Shown here: positions 46,724 through 56,029 of the stretch, one piece after another
Layout of the letters: each line of letters begins with the position of its first letter
Position numbering within the stretch: position 1 is the first letter of the stretch
Origin: Symplocastrum torsivum CPER-KK1
GTDB lineage: Bacteria; Cyanobacteriota; Cyanobacteriia; Cyanobacteriales; Coleofasciculaceae
NCBI GenBank assembly: GCA_019358875.1
Contig: JAHHIF010000004.1
Coordinates: 1-64,000 of the forward strand
DNA length: 64,000 nucleotides
Direction of reading: 5' to 3'
The notes under the pieces: model-generated
The model's database searches: none
Told to the model about the DNA's origin: nothing
What the model saw: the letters and a program-made list of their open reading frames with translations, nothing else
Position numbers and translations under genes: made by a program

Positions 46724-47599
46724 TTAATTCGTTCTGTAGGCTCTCGGTGCCATGCCTGTAAATTGCCGAAACTGTTTACTCAAATGGCTGTGGCTGTTGA
46801 ACCCACACTCTAAGGCAATGTCCATAATCGAGCGGTTTGTTTGTTTCAATAACTGCTTTGCCCGTTCTACCCGTTGTTGGAGCAGGTATTGGTAGGGAGC
46901 CTTGCCCATCGACTGCTTAAATAAATGGCTGAAATGAAATTGACTCATACCCACCAATTGGGCTAAATCTGTAAGCTTAATATCTTGATTCAGATGTTCG
47001 TTGATGTACTCCAAGACTTGCAGAAGTTGAGGCTCAGATAAGCCACCCTCATAAATTGCAAGGCGAGGTTTGACAGCAGAGTATTGCCTGAGTAAATGCA
47101 CTGCCAAGACATTTGCCAGTGATTCAACATAGAGCCTTCCGCCTAAATTTTCCTGTTTGAGTTCACAGAGCAGCATCATGCCAATCGACTCAATCTGTGG
47201 ATCGCGAGTCCGAAATTTGGGGAGTAATTCAAGCTGATCTGGATTCATCGCAAGAGCTTCTGTGGCAACGCTCTGGATGAAACGAGACGCAAGCCGAATC
47301 TGCAAGCAGTGGTCATCTCCATCCCAACGGGCGAAAACTGGCATCTTTGCAGGCATTACAGAAATGTCACCTTTCGCGTACAGTCCTGAGTGAGTCTTGC
47401 CTCCCTGGATTTGCAGCAAGCGAATTGGACGGGGGGCAAGAGACAGATAAATTGTATGTTCATCGCTGTAATGACACCGCGCCTCACCCGGAGGTTGTTG
47501 GAATTGCTCGACCAGAATGTTTTCCCAACCCTGAGATTGGCTAGCTAGGATGGGTAAGCCAGTCAGTTCAGTCTGATGGTTGGCTGGAGACTTCATCAT
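46724..47599 (-). CDS. AraC-family transcriptional regulator
   Basis: About 291 residues. The N-terminal half is a cupin-like effector region; the C-terminal AraC DNA-binding domain has two HTH motifs (DIKLTDLAQLVGMSQFHFSHLFK and SIMDIALECGFNSHSHLSKQFRQ) and ends with GMAPRAYR. The ATG at 47599 has GGAG six bases upstream; an ATG at 47620 is also in frame. It is divergent from an azoreductase gene 159 bases away, with an inverted repeat between them, so it probably controls that gene. Confidence 0.88.
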   Translation of the reverse strand: MMKSPANHQTELTGLPILASQSQGWENILVEQFQQPPGEARCHYSDEHTIYLSLAPRPIRLLQIQGGKTHSGLYAKGDISVMPAKMPVFARWDGDDHCLQIRLASRFIQSVATEALAMNPDQLELLPKFRTRDPQIESIGMMLLCELKQENLGGRLYVESLANVLAVHLLRQYSAVKPRLAIYEGGLSEPQLLQVLEYINEHLNQDIKLTDLAQLVGMSQFHFSHLFKQSMGKAPYQYLLQQRVERAKQLLKQTNRSIMDIALECGFNSHSHLSKQFRQFTGMAPRAYRTN

Positions 47600-47636
47600 G
47601 CAAACTCCAATCGATCTCATCTGATTGTATTCACTG

Positions 47637-47650
47637 TGAGAGGACTCTCA
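47637..47650. promoter_or_regulatory. Inverted repeat between araC-type and azoreductase genes
   Basis: TGAGAG-GA-CTCTCA is a perfect 6-base inverted repeat within the divergent promoter region, a candidate operator. Confidence 0.35.
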
Positions 47651-47758
47651 GCGATTAGCCTAAAAACTGGCAGCAAGATTTTGATAGTGACGCAGGAATT
47701 AGATAGCTGAGTATGGGTAGGTTTCCTACGCTGGAATGGTGATTCACTAAGAGAAGCG

Positions 47759-48391
47759 ATGGCACACATTCTACACATAGATTCCAGTCCCAGAGGAGAG
47801 CGATCGCACTCTCGCCAACTCACAAGAGAATTCGTTGAAGCGAGGATGCAGGCTCATCCGGCTGATGTTGTCACCTATCGAGATGTCGGTCGCAATCCCG
47901 TTCCCCATGTGGATGAACCGTGGATTGCAGCAGCTTATACACCGCCAGAGCAACGAACCCCTCAACTCCAGGAAGCGATTCGTATTAGCGATCAACTGGT
48001 GGATGAATTCTTAGCGGCTGATGTCTACGTCATCGGCGTTCCCATGTACAATTTAAGCGTTCCCAGTGCGTTCAAAGCTTATATTGACCAAATTGTACGG
48101 ATTGGGCGAACCTTTGCGTTTGAACCAGAGAATTCTGCAAACCCTTACAAACCGCTGGTACTGGGTAAGAAAATGTTTATCATTGCGGCACGAGGGGGTT
48201 CTGGTTTTGGAGCGGGTGGGCAATACGAGAAGCTGAATTATCAGACCCCTTACCTGGCAACAGTCTTCGGGTTTATAGGCATTACTGACATCACGTTTAT
48301 TGATGTTGAAAATGATGAATCTGGTGGGCAAAAATTAGCAGACGCGATCGCATCTGCCCGTACCCAAGTCACTCAATTGGTGAGAAGGTAA
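47759..48391 (+). CDS. azoR: FMN-dependent NADH-azoreductase
   Basis: A flavodoxin-fold quinone/azo-compound reductase of 210 residues. The family marks are HILHIDSSPRGERSHSRQLT (FMN phosphate loop), the GVPMYNLSVPSAFKAYIDQIVRIGRTF segment and the ARGGSGFG loop. It reduces quinones or azo dyes with NADH as a detoxification step. It is divergent from the AraC regulator and followed after four bases by a broken DUF1772 gene, so both may have been one regulated unit. Confidence 0.93.
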   Translation: MAHILHIDSSPRGERSHSRQLTREFVEARMQAHPADVVTYRDVGRNPVPHVDEPWIAAAYTPPEQRTPQLQEAIRISDQLVDEFLAADVYVIGVPMYNLSVPSAFKAYIDQIVRIGRTFAFEPENSANPYKPLVLGKKMFIIAARGGSGFGAGGQYEKLNYQTPYLATVFGFIGITDITFIDVENDESGGQKLADAIASARTQVTQLVRR

Positions 48392-48395
48392 GGCG

Positions 48396-48530
48396 ATGCT
48401 GCAACATCTAATAACTCAACAGCATTATTTCGCATTGAAGCTTTTCTCGGCACTGGGCTGTGGGCTGATAGCCGGAGTCTTCTTCGCCTTCTCGACTTTC
48501 GTGATGAACGTCCTTGCCCGAATCCAATAG
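48396..48530 (+). pseudogene. Truncated DUF1772 (anthrone-oxygenase-like) membrane protein
   Basis: Four bases after azoR, an ATG opens 44 codons with the N-terminal membrane helix of DUF1772 proteins (ALKLFSALGCGLIAGVFFAF then STFVMNVLARIQ), followed by TAG. Family members are about 150-170 residues with four helices, so only the first remains. The following 120 bases show no continuation in any frame. Confidence 0.6.
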
Positions 48531-48652
48531 CAAAGCGCCAAAGTATCTACGTCTTAGCGTGGAAAAAATTTATCTCTCTCTTCCTCCAGATACACTGGCG
48601 ACACATCGAGGTACATCCTGGTATCGACTGCCGTGTTCCTTGGAGTTTTCCC

Positions 48653-50230
48653 ATGTCTGTAGAATCTACAATCAGCGAAGCTGGAATTGAGCAGAATCTG
48701 GAGCAATTTCTGCTAGTGCTATCTATTTCGTTGAGTGTGGCAACGATATCACGGATTTTTGCCTGGTTCCGAAGAATTCCCTACACGTTACTACTGGTGA
48801 TAGTCGGATTGGGTTTAGCGTTTGTAGATGTCCGACTGGTGAATTTGTCACCAGAATTAATTCTAGAAATTTTTCTGCCACCTCTCCTGTTTGAAGCCGC
48901 TTGGAATATCCGGTGGCGCGAGTTGAAGCAGGATTTAATATCGGTAAGTTTATTTGCCATTGTTGGGGTTGTGATTTCTGTTGTTGGTATTGCTTTCGCC
49001 ATCAATCAGTTAACAGGGTTACCACTGACGACAGCTTTGTTAGTAGGAGCGAGTCTTTCTGCAACCGATCCTGTCTCGGTAGTTGCTTTATTTCGTGAAC
49101 TGGGTGCCGATAAACGCCTGAAAATTTTGATGGAGGGGGAGAGCTTATTTAATGACGGCGTTGCGGTAGTAGCGTTTCTATTGCTGGTGGGAATACCGCT
49201 GGGAACTAGTGAATTTTCAGTTTCCACAACCTTTGCCCGGTTCTGCGTGTTTGTTGGGATTGGGATTGGAGTTGGCTGCTTAGTTGGTTTTGGGATTTCC
49301 TTGCTCACCCAACGATTTGATTTACCTTTGGTAGAGCAATCGCTGACTTTGGTTTCGGCTTATGGCACCTATTTAATTACCGAGAAACTCGGTGGTTCTG
49401 GTGTGATTGGGGTTGTTACGGTCGGTATAATTTTAGGGAATTTTGGTTCGCGGATTGGCATGAACCCGCGCACCCGGCTGATTGTTTCTGAGTTTTGGGA
49501 CTTTCTATCTTTCTTTGTAAACTCGATTGTTTTTCTGCTAATTGGTGACCAAATAAACTTTTCTAGCCTGGGGCAGAATTTAAACTTAATTTCTGTCACT
49601 GTTGGGGCAGTATTGTTAACGCGAGCGATCGCAATTTACGGATTGGCAGCTATCAGCAATTGGTTGGCAAACGCCCAAATTGGTTGGCGAGAGCAGACAG
49701 TACTATGGTGGGGCGGTTTAAGGGGTTCTGTCTCGATTGCACTGGCGTTGAGTGTGCCAGTGGCATTAGATGGACGACAAGACATTATTGATACGGTGTT
49801 TGGCGTTGTGCTATTTACGCTCCTAGTGCAAGGGTTGACGACTCAATTTTTTCTAGAAAAGCTGAATCTAATTGGTGACCAACCACTACGTCAACAATAC
49901 TCTGAGATAGTTGCTCGTCGTGTTGCTCTCAATCGTGTAAGAGACTATCTTTTAGAAGCAGCTAAGTCTAAGGATATTGACTCTGAGTTTGCGCGGTACC
50001 AAAGAGAACTTGTGCAATTTCAACTCGAAAGTATTCAAGAACAAATTGACGAGATGCTTAAGAAATATCCTCAGCTACAAGCCCTGGATATGGAACAACT
50101 GCAAGAGAAGATGATAGATATCGAAGCCGATACTTATGCAGAATTTATCCGTGCTGGGCGTTTAAATGAACGCCTATCACCCTTATTGCAGGGAATTCTA
50201 ACTGAGGCAGATGAAAAACTTATGGAGTAA
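48653..50230 (+). CDS. Na+/H+ antiporter, CPA1 (NhaP/NhaS) family
   Basis: A cation/proton antiporter of 525 residues with about 12 helices, followed by a cytoplasmic C-terminal tail rich in Glu and Gln (about 425-525). Core motifs: SATDPVSVVALFRELGADKRL with the transport aspartate, EGESLFNDGVAVV and GGLRGSVSIALALS. It would export sodium or lithium for salt and pH balance. The ATG start at 48653 is clear. It is a single gene between the azoreductase region and the glycosyltransferase pair. Confidence 0.9.
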   Translation: MSVESTISEAGIEQNLEQFLLVLSISLSVATISRIFAWFRRIPYTLLLVIVGLGLAFVDVRLVNLSPELILEIFLPPLLFEAAWNIRWRELKQDLISVSLFAIVGVVISVVGIAFAINQLTGLPLTTALLVGASLSATDPVSVVALFRELGADKRLKILMEGESLFNDGVAVVAFLLLVGIPLGTSEFSVSTTFARFCVFVGIGIGVGCLVGFGISLLTQRFDLPLVEQSLTLVSAYGTYLITEKLGGSGVIGVVTVGIILGNFGSRIGMNPRTRLIVSEFWDFLSFFVNSIVFLLIGDQINFSSLGQNLNLISVTVGAVLLTRAIAIYGLAAISNWLANAQIGWREQTVLWWGGLRGSVSIALALSVPVALDGRQDIIDTVFGVVLFTLLVQGLTTQFFLEKLNLIGDQPLRQQYSEIVARRVALNRVRDYLLEAAKSKDIDSEFARYQRELVQFQLESIQEQIDEMLKKYPQLQALDMEQLQEKMIDIEADTYAEFIRAGRLNERLSPLLQGILTEADEKLME

Positions 50231-50378
50231 TCCGCCGTACTTCACTCAACACTAGTGTACATGGATAGAAGCGGATTAGGCATTGAGTGGAGCTTCTGAG
50301 CCATAAGCCTTTGCCTTTTCCTTGTTCTTGTGCATGATAGTGAGGCACAAAACTCACCTACTGCACGTCAAAGGCTCA

Positions 50379-52268
50379 ATGAAATTTGGTCGGAATAATC
50401 TAGTTACGCAGGGTATAGGTTCCTGGAAGTGGCAGACAAGCAATGCCTGGGTGCTAGCACTCATTTGGCTGCTTTTAATTAGTTCGCTTGCCTTCTTCTG
50501 GAACTTAGGCAGCACTGGCTTGATTGATGAAACAGAACCACTGTTTGCAGAAGCGTCTCGACAGATGGTAGTGACGGGAGACTGGATTACTCCCTCCTTT
50601 AATGAAGCGCCTCGGTTTGACAAGCCTCCCTTAATTTACTGGTGTCAGGCGATCGCATTTCAAATCTTCGGTATTAATGAGTTTGCTGTCCGGCTACCTT
50701 CGGCATTAGCTGGGTTGGCACTCACCAGTCTATGCTTCTACACCTTACGGTATTTTGGTGGTTGGAGTTGGAACTGGGGAATTGGGAATTGGGAATCGGG
50801 AATTGGGCAGAGTGATCGCGATCGCCAAGATGTTCCTAATGGTGACGCTACCGTTGAGGGTACGCCAATCAGCAATTCTCCTTTGCTCCAATGGCAGTTG
50901 TGGTTAGTGGCAAGTCTTGGTGCAGCCATGGTTGCCTTACATCCCCTAACGTTGTTCTTTGGGCGTACAGGCTACTCGGATATGTTACTGAGTGTCTGTT
51001 TTGGGGGGGCATTACTGACCTTTTTTCTAGGCTACGCTCAACCTGAACAACGCACGGTGCAAACCCGTTGGTATCTGGCCTTTTACGTCTTGATTGCTTT
51101 AGCCGTGTTGACGAAGGGGCCAGTAGGAATTGTTCTGCCTGGATTGATTATTGGTTCTTTTCTAATTTATCTGGGTAGGGTAAGGGAAGTTTTGCAAGAA
51201 ATGCGTCTCGTGCGAGGTGCTTTGATTGTTCTGGCTTTAAGCTTACCCTGGTTCATTCTAGTGACTTTGCAAAATGGCGAGGATTACATTGACTCGTTTT
51301 TTGGCTACCACAATTTTGAACGCTTTACGAGTGTGGTTAATGAGCATCAAGGGCCACCTTACTTTCATGTTTTAGTAATGTTGGTTGGCTTTGCGCCGTG
51401 GTCGATCGCTTTACCTGCTGCGATCGCACAAATCAAAGTTTTCCAACGAAGGAAGTGGCAACAAGCACCCCGTAACGCTCAGCTTGGACTGTTTGCGCTG
51501 TTTTGGTTCCTGATTGTCCTAAGCTTTTTCACAGTTGCGGCAACGAAATACTTTAGTTACACCCTACCGCTGATGCCTGCGGCAGCAATTTTAGTGGCGC
51601 TGTGGTGGAGTAAGCAGATTGTCAGCGCAAAAATTTCGCCTAAATCCCAAAGTGGCTTAACGATAACTAGCCTTCTAAGCATTCTGCTTTTTCTCGCCCT
51701 AGCAGTTGTGACATTCTACTGTCCCCAATGGTTAGGAGATGACCCTTCGATGCCTAATTTGGGATTGCGGGTTAGTGAGGCTGGTTTGTCTCGTGTTGGG
51801 GCAATCATTTGGGGTATAAGTGCGATCGCAGGTGTAATTCTCCTCCTACGCCGCCAAGCACATTGGTTGTGGAGTGTCAAGTTTCTCGGATTTGTTGCGT
51901 TCCTGATGTTCGTCATCATGCCGGCTTCAGCGATTATTGATACTGAACGCCAACTGCCTCTACGCCAAATTTCTCAGTCTGTCGTTCAGGTTGAAAATCG
52001 TGGCGAAGAAGTGGTGATGATTACTGAGGGATTTGAAAAGCCCAGCTTAGTTTTCTATACGCAACAACCTATAACCTTTTTACATGAACCCTCAAAAGCG
52101 ATTTCCCATATCCAAAACGCTGCTAACGAATCGAGTTCTGAGTCGGTACTGATAATTGCAACTCCTGACTCTTTAGAAGAAACGGGATTGTCACCGAATC
52201 AGTATCAAGAGATTACGGCACAGGGTATTTATCAATTAGTTCGTGTACCAACGTCAGGGGTGCGTTAA
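50379..52268 (+). CDS. ArnT-like GT39 glycosyltransferase (first of pair)
   Basis: An integral-membrane glycosyltransferase that uses a polyprenyl-phosphate sugar donor, as ArnT and PMT proteins do. About 629 residues with some 12 helices. The N-terminal catalytic loop has the acidic pair in GLIDETEPLFAEASR, then TPSFNEAPRFDKPPLIYW. The ATG at 50379 follows AAAGG; TTG (50322) and ATG (50334) starts are possible. Residues about 130-147 come from a heptad repeat and are probably not part of the ancestral protein. The stop overlaps the next gene's start. Confidence 0.87.
   Translation: MKFGRNNLVTQGIGSWKWQTSNAWVLALIWLLLISSLAFFWNLGSTGLIDETEPLFAEASRQMVVTGDWITPSFNEAPRFDKPPLIYWCQAIAFQIFGINEFAVRLPSALAGLALTSLCFYTLRYFGGWSWNWGIGNWESGIGQSDRDRQDVPNGDATVEGTPISNSPLLQWQLWLVASLGAAMVALHPLTLFFGRTGYSDMLLSVCFGGALLTFFLGYAQPEQRTVQTRWYLAFYVLIALAVLTKGPVGIVLPGLIIGSFLIYLGRVREVLQEMRLVRGALIVLALSLPWFILVTLQNGEDYIDSFFGYHNFERFTSVVNEHQGPPYFHVLVMLVGFAPWSIALPAAIAQIKVFQRRKWQQAPRNAQLGLFALFWFLIVLSFFTVAATKYFSYTLPLMPAAAILVALWWSKQIVSAKISPKSQSGLTITSLLSILLFLALAVVTFYCPQWLGDDPSMPNLGLRVSEAGLSRVGAIIWGISAIAGVILLLRRQAHWLWSVKFLGFVAFLMFVIMPASAIIDTERQLPLRQISQSVVQVENRGEEVVMITEGFEKPSLVFYTQQPITFLHEPSKAISHIQNAANESSSESVLIIATPDSLEETGLSPNQYQEITAQGIYQLVRVPTSGVR
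50774..50808. repeat. Five tandem heptads inside the GT39 gene
   Basis: CTGGGGA, ATTGGGA, ATTGGGA, ATCGGGA, ATTGGGC: five 7-base units in coding sequence, translated as part of GIGNWESGIG. These are usually intergenic elements. Confidence 0.75.
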
Positions 52269-53995
52269 TGCAGACTGTACAGAAATGGTTGACGAATAAA
52301 GCGAATCAGCCTGTACTGTTTTGGCTAATTGGAGGATTGTTGTTTCGAGGGTTTATTGCCCTCTGGCTGCCTCCTGGCTTTGATGAAGCCTACTACTATG
52401 TCTACAGCCAGCATCTGGATTGGAGTTATTTCGATCATCCAGTTTTAGTCGCGCTGACAACAGGCTTTGGCACTTGGCTAACAGGCGATGTATCCCAGTT
52501 CACGATTCGACTGGGAACGCTGATTTTGCATACGGGTAGTTTATTGCTGCTGTATTTAACCAGTGTCAGACTGTTTTCAGTAGAGGCAGGTCGATTGACT
52601 TTAGCGATCGCGACCATCATCCCAATTTTTCAAGTTGGTTTTGGTGTCCTTACCCTACCTGACAACCCACTGATATTTTTCTGGACAGCAACGTTGTACT
52701 GTGCAGCTTATGAGTTTTTCCCGCCCCCTCCAACTCAGGAGTACCGCCCTAGCTATCGCTTAAGCTATTTTGGTGTCTTAGTCGGTTTAGCTTGCTTAGG
52801 AAAATATCACGGCTTTGTTTTAGGTTTAGGGCTAGTGGGTTTTTGTTTAACGAGTCCCCGCCATCGCCATGCCCTACTATCCCCTTGGGCAGGGGTAGCT
52901 TTAGGCTTATTTATCATCACCATCTTTCCCATTTGGTTCTGGAATATCCAGCATGATTGGGTGTCCTTTCGCTTTCAACTAGATCGGGGCGTACCAAGAG
53001 AGGACTACGATCTACTAGATGTAGTCGATGTCTTGTTAGCTGAAGTGGCTTACCTCTTCCCCACTCTAGGCGTACCGCTTTGGTGGGTGAGTTTACAGTC
53101 TCTGAGGACTCAAATCACCTCAATTTCTCCTCACCTAACAACAGCCTTTTCTCATTTTCCCCCCTTTTTAAGGGGGGCTAGGGGGGATCGAAATCTAGCG
53201 TCTCAAACGAATAGAAACCGTATTAATCCCCTCTCCAAACAATCCTCAACCCACGAGGGAGATTTCCAACAAAAGCAATTATTGATTCTCTGGGTGTCTC
53301 TACCTCTAACAATTGGGTTCACACTTATGGGAGGATATCAGCAAATCTTGCCAACTTGGCCGGTGCCAGGATTTTGGGGACTCACCTTACTCTTGGGGCA
53401 ACAAGCCGTCCTTTGGCAACAACAATCTCGACGCTGGGTGCGACGATGGTTGCAAGGTTCGGGATGGTTCATCGGCACTTGCTTACTGCTTGCCTTATTG
53501 CACGTCACAACAGGAACCCTGCAAACTGGGAGTCAATATGCTATTTTGGGCGGGTTTTGGAATCCCAAGGATGACCCGTCTACAGAACTAATTGATATTG
53601 TGCAATTGCGACAGGGCTTTGCCCAATCCCCTCTTTTGAGTCAGGCTTTACAGAACTCTAGCTTTGTATTCACCAACGGCTATTACCTCGCCGGATTCAT
53701 TAGCATGGCTTTAACGCCGTTAGCAGACACGCCAATTACTTGCTTTAGTACGGATTTACGTGGCTTCGCGTTCTGGTCACGGGCTGATCAATGGGTAGGA
53801 GAAGATGCTTTATTCGTTACCATCTCCCGCTTTCAGAAGAAAGAAGACATATTGACTGACTATCGAGGTTACTTCAAGAGTCTAGAGGAACTCGGAACCG
53901 TGCCAATTCGACGAGGCGGAGGGATTATCGAGCAAGTTTACGTTTATCAGGCAAAGTCACTGGTACAACCCTATCCTCGACTTTATGGAATTTAA
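52268..53995 (+). CDS. GT39-type glycosyltransferase (second of pair)
   Basis: The second membrane glycosyltransferase, 575 residues. The catalytic loop has GFDEAYYYVYSQHLDWSYFDHPVLVA, matching the PMT/ArnT-like group with its acidic residue on the first loop. Its ATG shares one base with the preceding stop (TAATG), so the pair is translationally coupled. Residues about 286-335 between two helices include a palindromic repeat, FPPFLRGARGDR, and look like an insertion. Substrates are unknown; envelope glycan or lipid modification is plausible. Confidence 0.85.
   Translation: MQTVQKWLTNKANQPVLFWLIGGLLFRGFIALWLPPGFDEAYYYVYSQHLDWSYFDHPVLVALTTGFGTWLTGDVSQFTIRLGTLILHTGSLLLLYLTSVRLFSVEAGRLTLAIATIIPIFQVGFGVLTLPDNPLIFFWTATLYCAAYEFFPPPPTQEYRPSYRLSYFGVLVGLACLGKYHGFVLGLGLVGFCLTSPRHRHALLSPWAGVALGLFIITIFPIWFWNIQHDWVSFRFQLDRGVPREDYDLLDVVDVLLAEVAYLFPTLGVPLWWVSLQSLRTQITSISPHLTTAFSHFPPFLRGARGDRNLASQTNRNRINPLSKQSSTHEGDFQQKQLLILWVSLPLTIGFTLMGGYQQILPTWPVPGFWGLTLLLGQQAVLWQQQSRRWVRRWLQGSGWFIGTCLLLALLHVTTGTLQTGSQYAILGGFWNPKDDPSTELIDIVQLRQGFAQSPLLSQALQNSSFVFTNGYYLAGFISMALTPLADTPITCFSTDLRGFAFWSRADQWVGEDALFVTISRFQKKEDILTDYRGYFKSLEELGTVPIRRGGGIIEQVYVYQAKSLVQPYPRLYGI
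53159..53186. repeat. Palindromic C6/G6 repeat inside the GT39 gene
   Basis: CCCCCC-TTTTTAA-GGGGGG followed by CTA-GGGGGG. This element is frequent in cyanobacterial intergenic DNA; here it lies in frame inside coding sequence. Confidence 0.7.
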
Positions 53996-54101
53996 GCGTG
54001 GAGCAGAGATCTTTATTCGCTTGTTAGCCTAGGCTTATCCGATAATGCGATCGCCTACTGTTTTATGATCGCCATCTAGAATCGAAACTTCCTTGACTGT
54101 A

Positions 54102-55268
54102 ATGACATTCGGTAAATCTCCGTCCCCCATCTCCTTGATTCCCGGCTTATCGCTCATGGATCGGTATCTTGCAACCGAACTCATGTTGCCCTTTCTCTTC
54201 GGTGTTGGTGCCTTCTCCTCCGTCGGCGTTGCGGTTGGTACAGCCTTCGACTTGGTGCGTAAAGTGACGGATGCTGGATTGCCGTTGGAGATTGCGGTGC
54301 AAGTGATGCTACTCAAGATGCCGGAGTTTGTCTCCTTTGCCTTGCCCATGTCCATGCTGCTAGCGGCAATGATGACTTACTCTCGCCTTAGTGCTGACAG
54401 TGAGGTAATTGCCTTACGCAGTTGTGGGGTTAGTATCTATCGACTGATTGCACCTGCTGTGGTTTTTAGTTTGATTGTTACGGGGATGACATTCGTGTTT
54501 AACGAATTAGTAGTTCCCGCTGCTAATTATCAGGCAGGGATTACTTTGGAGAAAGCCCTTGTTGAGGAAAGACCAGACTTCAAAGAAAACAACATTTTCT
54601 ATCCTGAATATGGAGAAATAACTCAGCCAGATGGCGAAAAAGTTCGGGGACTCAAGCGCTTGTTCTATGCCGATCAATTTGATGGGGAGCGCATGAGAGG
54701 TTTAACGATTCTCGACTGGTCTCAGCAAGACCTTAATCAGGTAGTTACCTCGGAATCAGCCGTTTGGAACCCGGTTCAAAGCACCTGGGATTTCTTCAAC
54801 GGCACTATTTACCTCATCTCTGCCGATGGTTCCTATCGCAACGTCCTACAATTTGAAAATCAACAGCTAAGACTTCCAAGAGCACCGATTGACTTAGTGG
54901 GTGACGAGCGTAAATCTGATGAAATGAATATCTCTCAACTTCTGCAACAGATAGAAACAGTCAAGGTTGGGGATGAAATCAAGAAACTCAATAAACTCAG
55001 ATTGCGCGTTCAACAAAAAATTGCTTTTCCCTTTGTTTGTTTGGTTTTTGGTGTGGTGGGTGCGGCATTGGGAACTCGCCCCCAACGGTCTGACAAAGCA
55101 ACCAGCTTTGGTCTTAGTGTTGTCATTATTTTTGGCTACTACTTATCGCGGTTTATTACCGAAGCATTAGGGTTATCAGGTATTCTCTCTCCCTTTATGG
55201 GTGCTTGGTTGCCAAATTTATTTGGTTTGATGGCTGGGGGACTAATGATTGTCCGAGCGGCACGGTAA
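54102..55268 (+). CDS. LptF/LptG family permease (YjgP/YjgQ)
   Basis: An inner-membrane subunit of the LPS export machinery that extracts lipopolysaccharide with LptB. The 388 residues have helices at both ends and a periplasmic beta-jellyroll between (about 150-275). Family blocks: MDRYLATELMLPFLFGVGAF, LPMSMLLAAMMTYSRLSADSEVIALRSCGVS and, near the end, KIAFPFVCLVFGVVGAALGTRP. The ATG at 54102 is chosen; MDRY at 54156 is an alternative. Cyanobacteria usually have a single gene of this type, so F or G cannot be separated. Confidence 0.9.
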   Translation: MTFGKSPSPISLIPGLSLMDRYLATELMLPFLFGVGAFSSVGVAVGTAFDLVRKVTDAGLPLEIAVQVMLLKMPEFVSFALPMSMLLAAMMTYSRLSADSEVIALRSCGVSIYRLIAPAVVFSLIVTGMTFVFNELVVPAANYQAGITLEKALVEERPDFKENNIFYPEYGEITQPDGEKVRGLKRLFYADQFDGERMRGLTILDWSQQDLNQVVTSESAVWNPVQSTWDFFNGTIYLISADGSYRNVLQFENQQLRLPRAPIDLVGDERKSDEMNISQLLQQIETVKVGDEIKKLNKLRLRVQQKIAFPFVCLVFGVVGAALGTRPQRSDKATSFGLSVVIIFGYYLSRFITEALGLSGILSPFMGAWLPNLFGLMAGGLMIVRAAR

Positions 55269-55383
55269 TTCGTAAGCGACTGTGCATTTAGTCTTTTTGA
55301 TAGAGCAATAGAGAATGAAAAATTCTTGTCTCAAGGTCAAGGTAATTGCTACTTTGACTTTTGATTAGTCCCGTCAATTTATC

Positions 55384-55995
55384 ATGGGTGCAGAACCCCT
55401 CTTGAGTCGTCCTATGTCCTTGACTATTGCAGACCTAGAGCAACTACAAGCCCAGCATCCTGACTGGCAGATGGAATTAGTAGATGGGAGCATCGTTGTT
55501 ATGGGTCCGTCCGATTACGAGTCAGAGGAAATTGGCACTCGATTTAGTACCTTCCTCAATAACTGGGTGATGCCACGTCGGTTAGGCCGGGTGACTGGTT
55601 CCAGCGCTGGCTTTATCTTGCCCAACACTTCAGATGAGAATGGCGACAACGGCGACAAGGAACCGAGAAACCTCCGCGCTCCCGATGTATCATTTGTGCG
55701 AGCTGACCGACTCAAGAAGACCAAACGCGATTTTGTGGAGCTATTGCCAGATTTAACAGTTGAGGTGAAGTCCAAGACTGACCGAATTAAACCACTCGTT
55801 GAGAAGATTGAGCTATTTCTGAAACTCGGCTCGGTTATTGGTATCCTGATTGACCCAGACAAGCGCGAAGTGGCTGTTTATCGCCTTGACCAAAATACCG
55901 TTACCCTCAAAGATGGAGATACCCTCACGGTGCAAGAACTACTGCCGGGATGGGAGCTAGCCATATCAGAATTGTGGCCACCTGTGTTTGATTGA
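55384..55995 (+). CDS. Uma2 family (DUF820) putative endonuclease
   Basis: A 203-residue protein of the Uma2/DUF820 family, a restriction-endonuclease-like PD-(D/E)xK fold greatly expanded in cyanobacteria. Features: MSLTIADLEQLQAQHPDWQMELVDGSIVVM, then RAPDVSFVRADRL and DLTVEVKSKTDRIKPLVEKIELFLKLGS, which carry the expected Asp and Glu-x-Lys residues. Function in the cell is unproven. It lies just upstream of cobA-hemD. The start ATG is clear. Confidence 0.85.
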   Translation: MGAEPLLSRPMSLTIADLEQLQAQHPDWQMELVDGSIVVMGPSDYESEEIGTRFSTFLNNWVMPRRLGRVTGSSAGFILPNTSDENGDNGDKEPRNLRAPDVSFVRADRLKKTKRDFVELLPDLTVEVKSKTDRIKPLVEKIELFLKLGSVIGILIDPDKREVAVYRLDQNTVTLKDGDTLTVQELLPGWELAISELWPPVFD

Positions 55996-56029
55996 GAGTG
56001 AGTGCCTAACTTATGAACTATTAGGGCAG

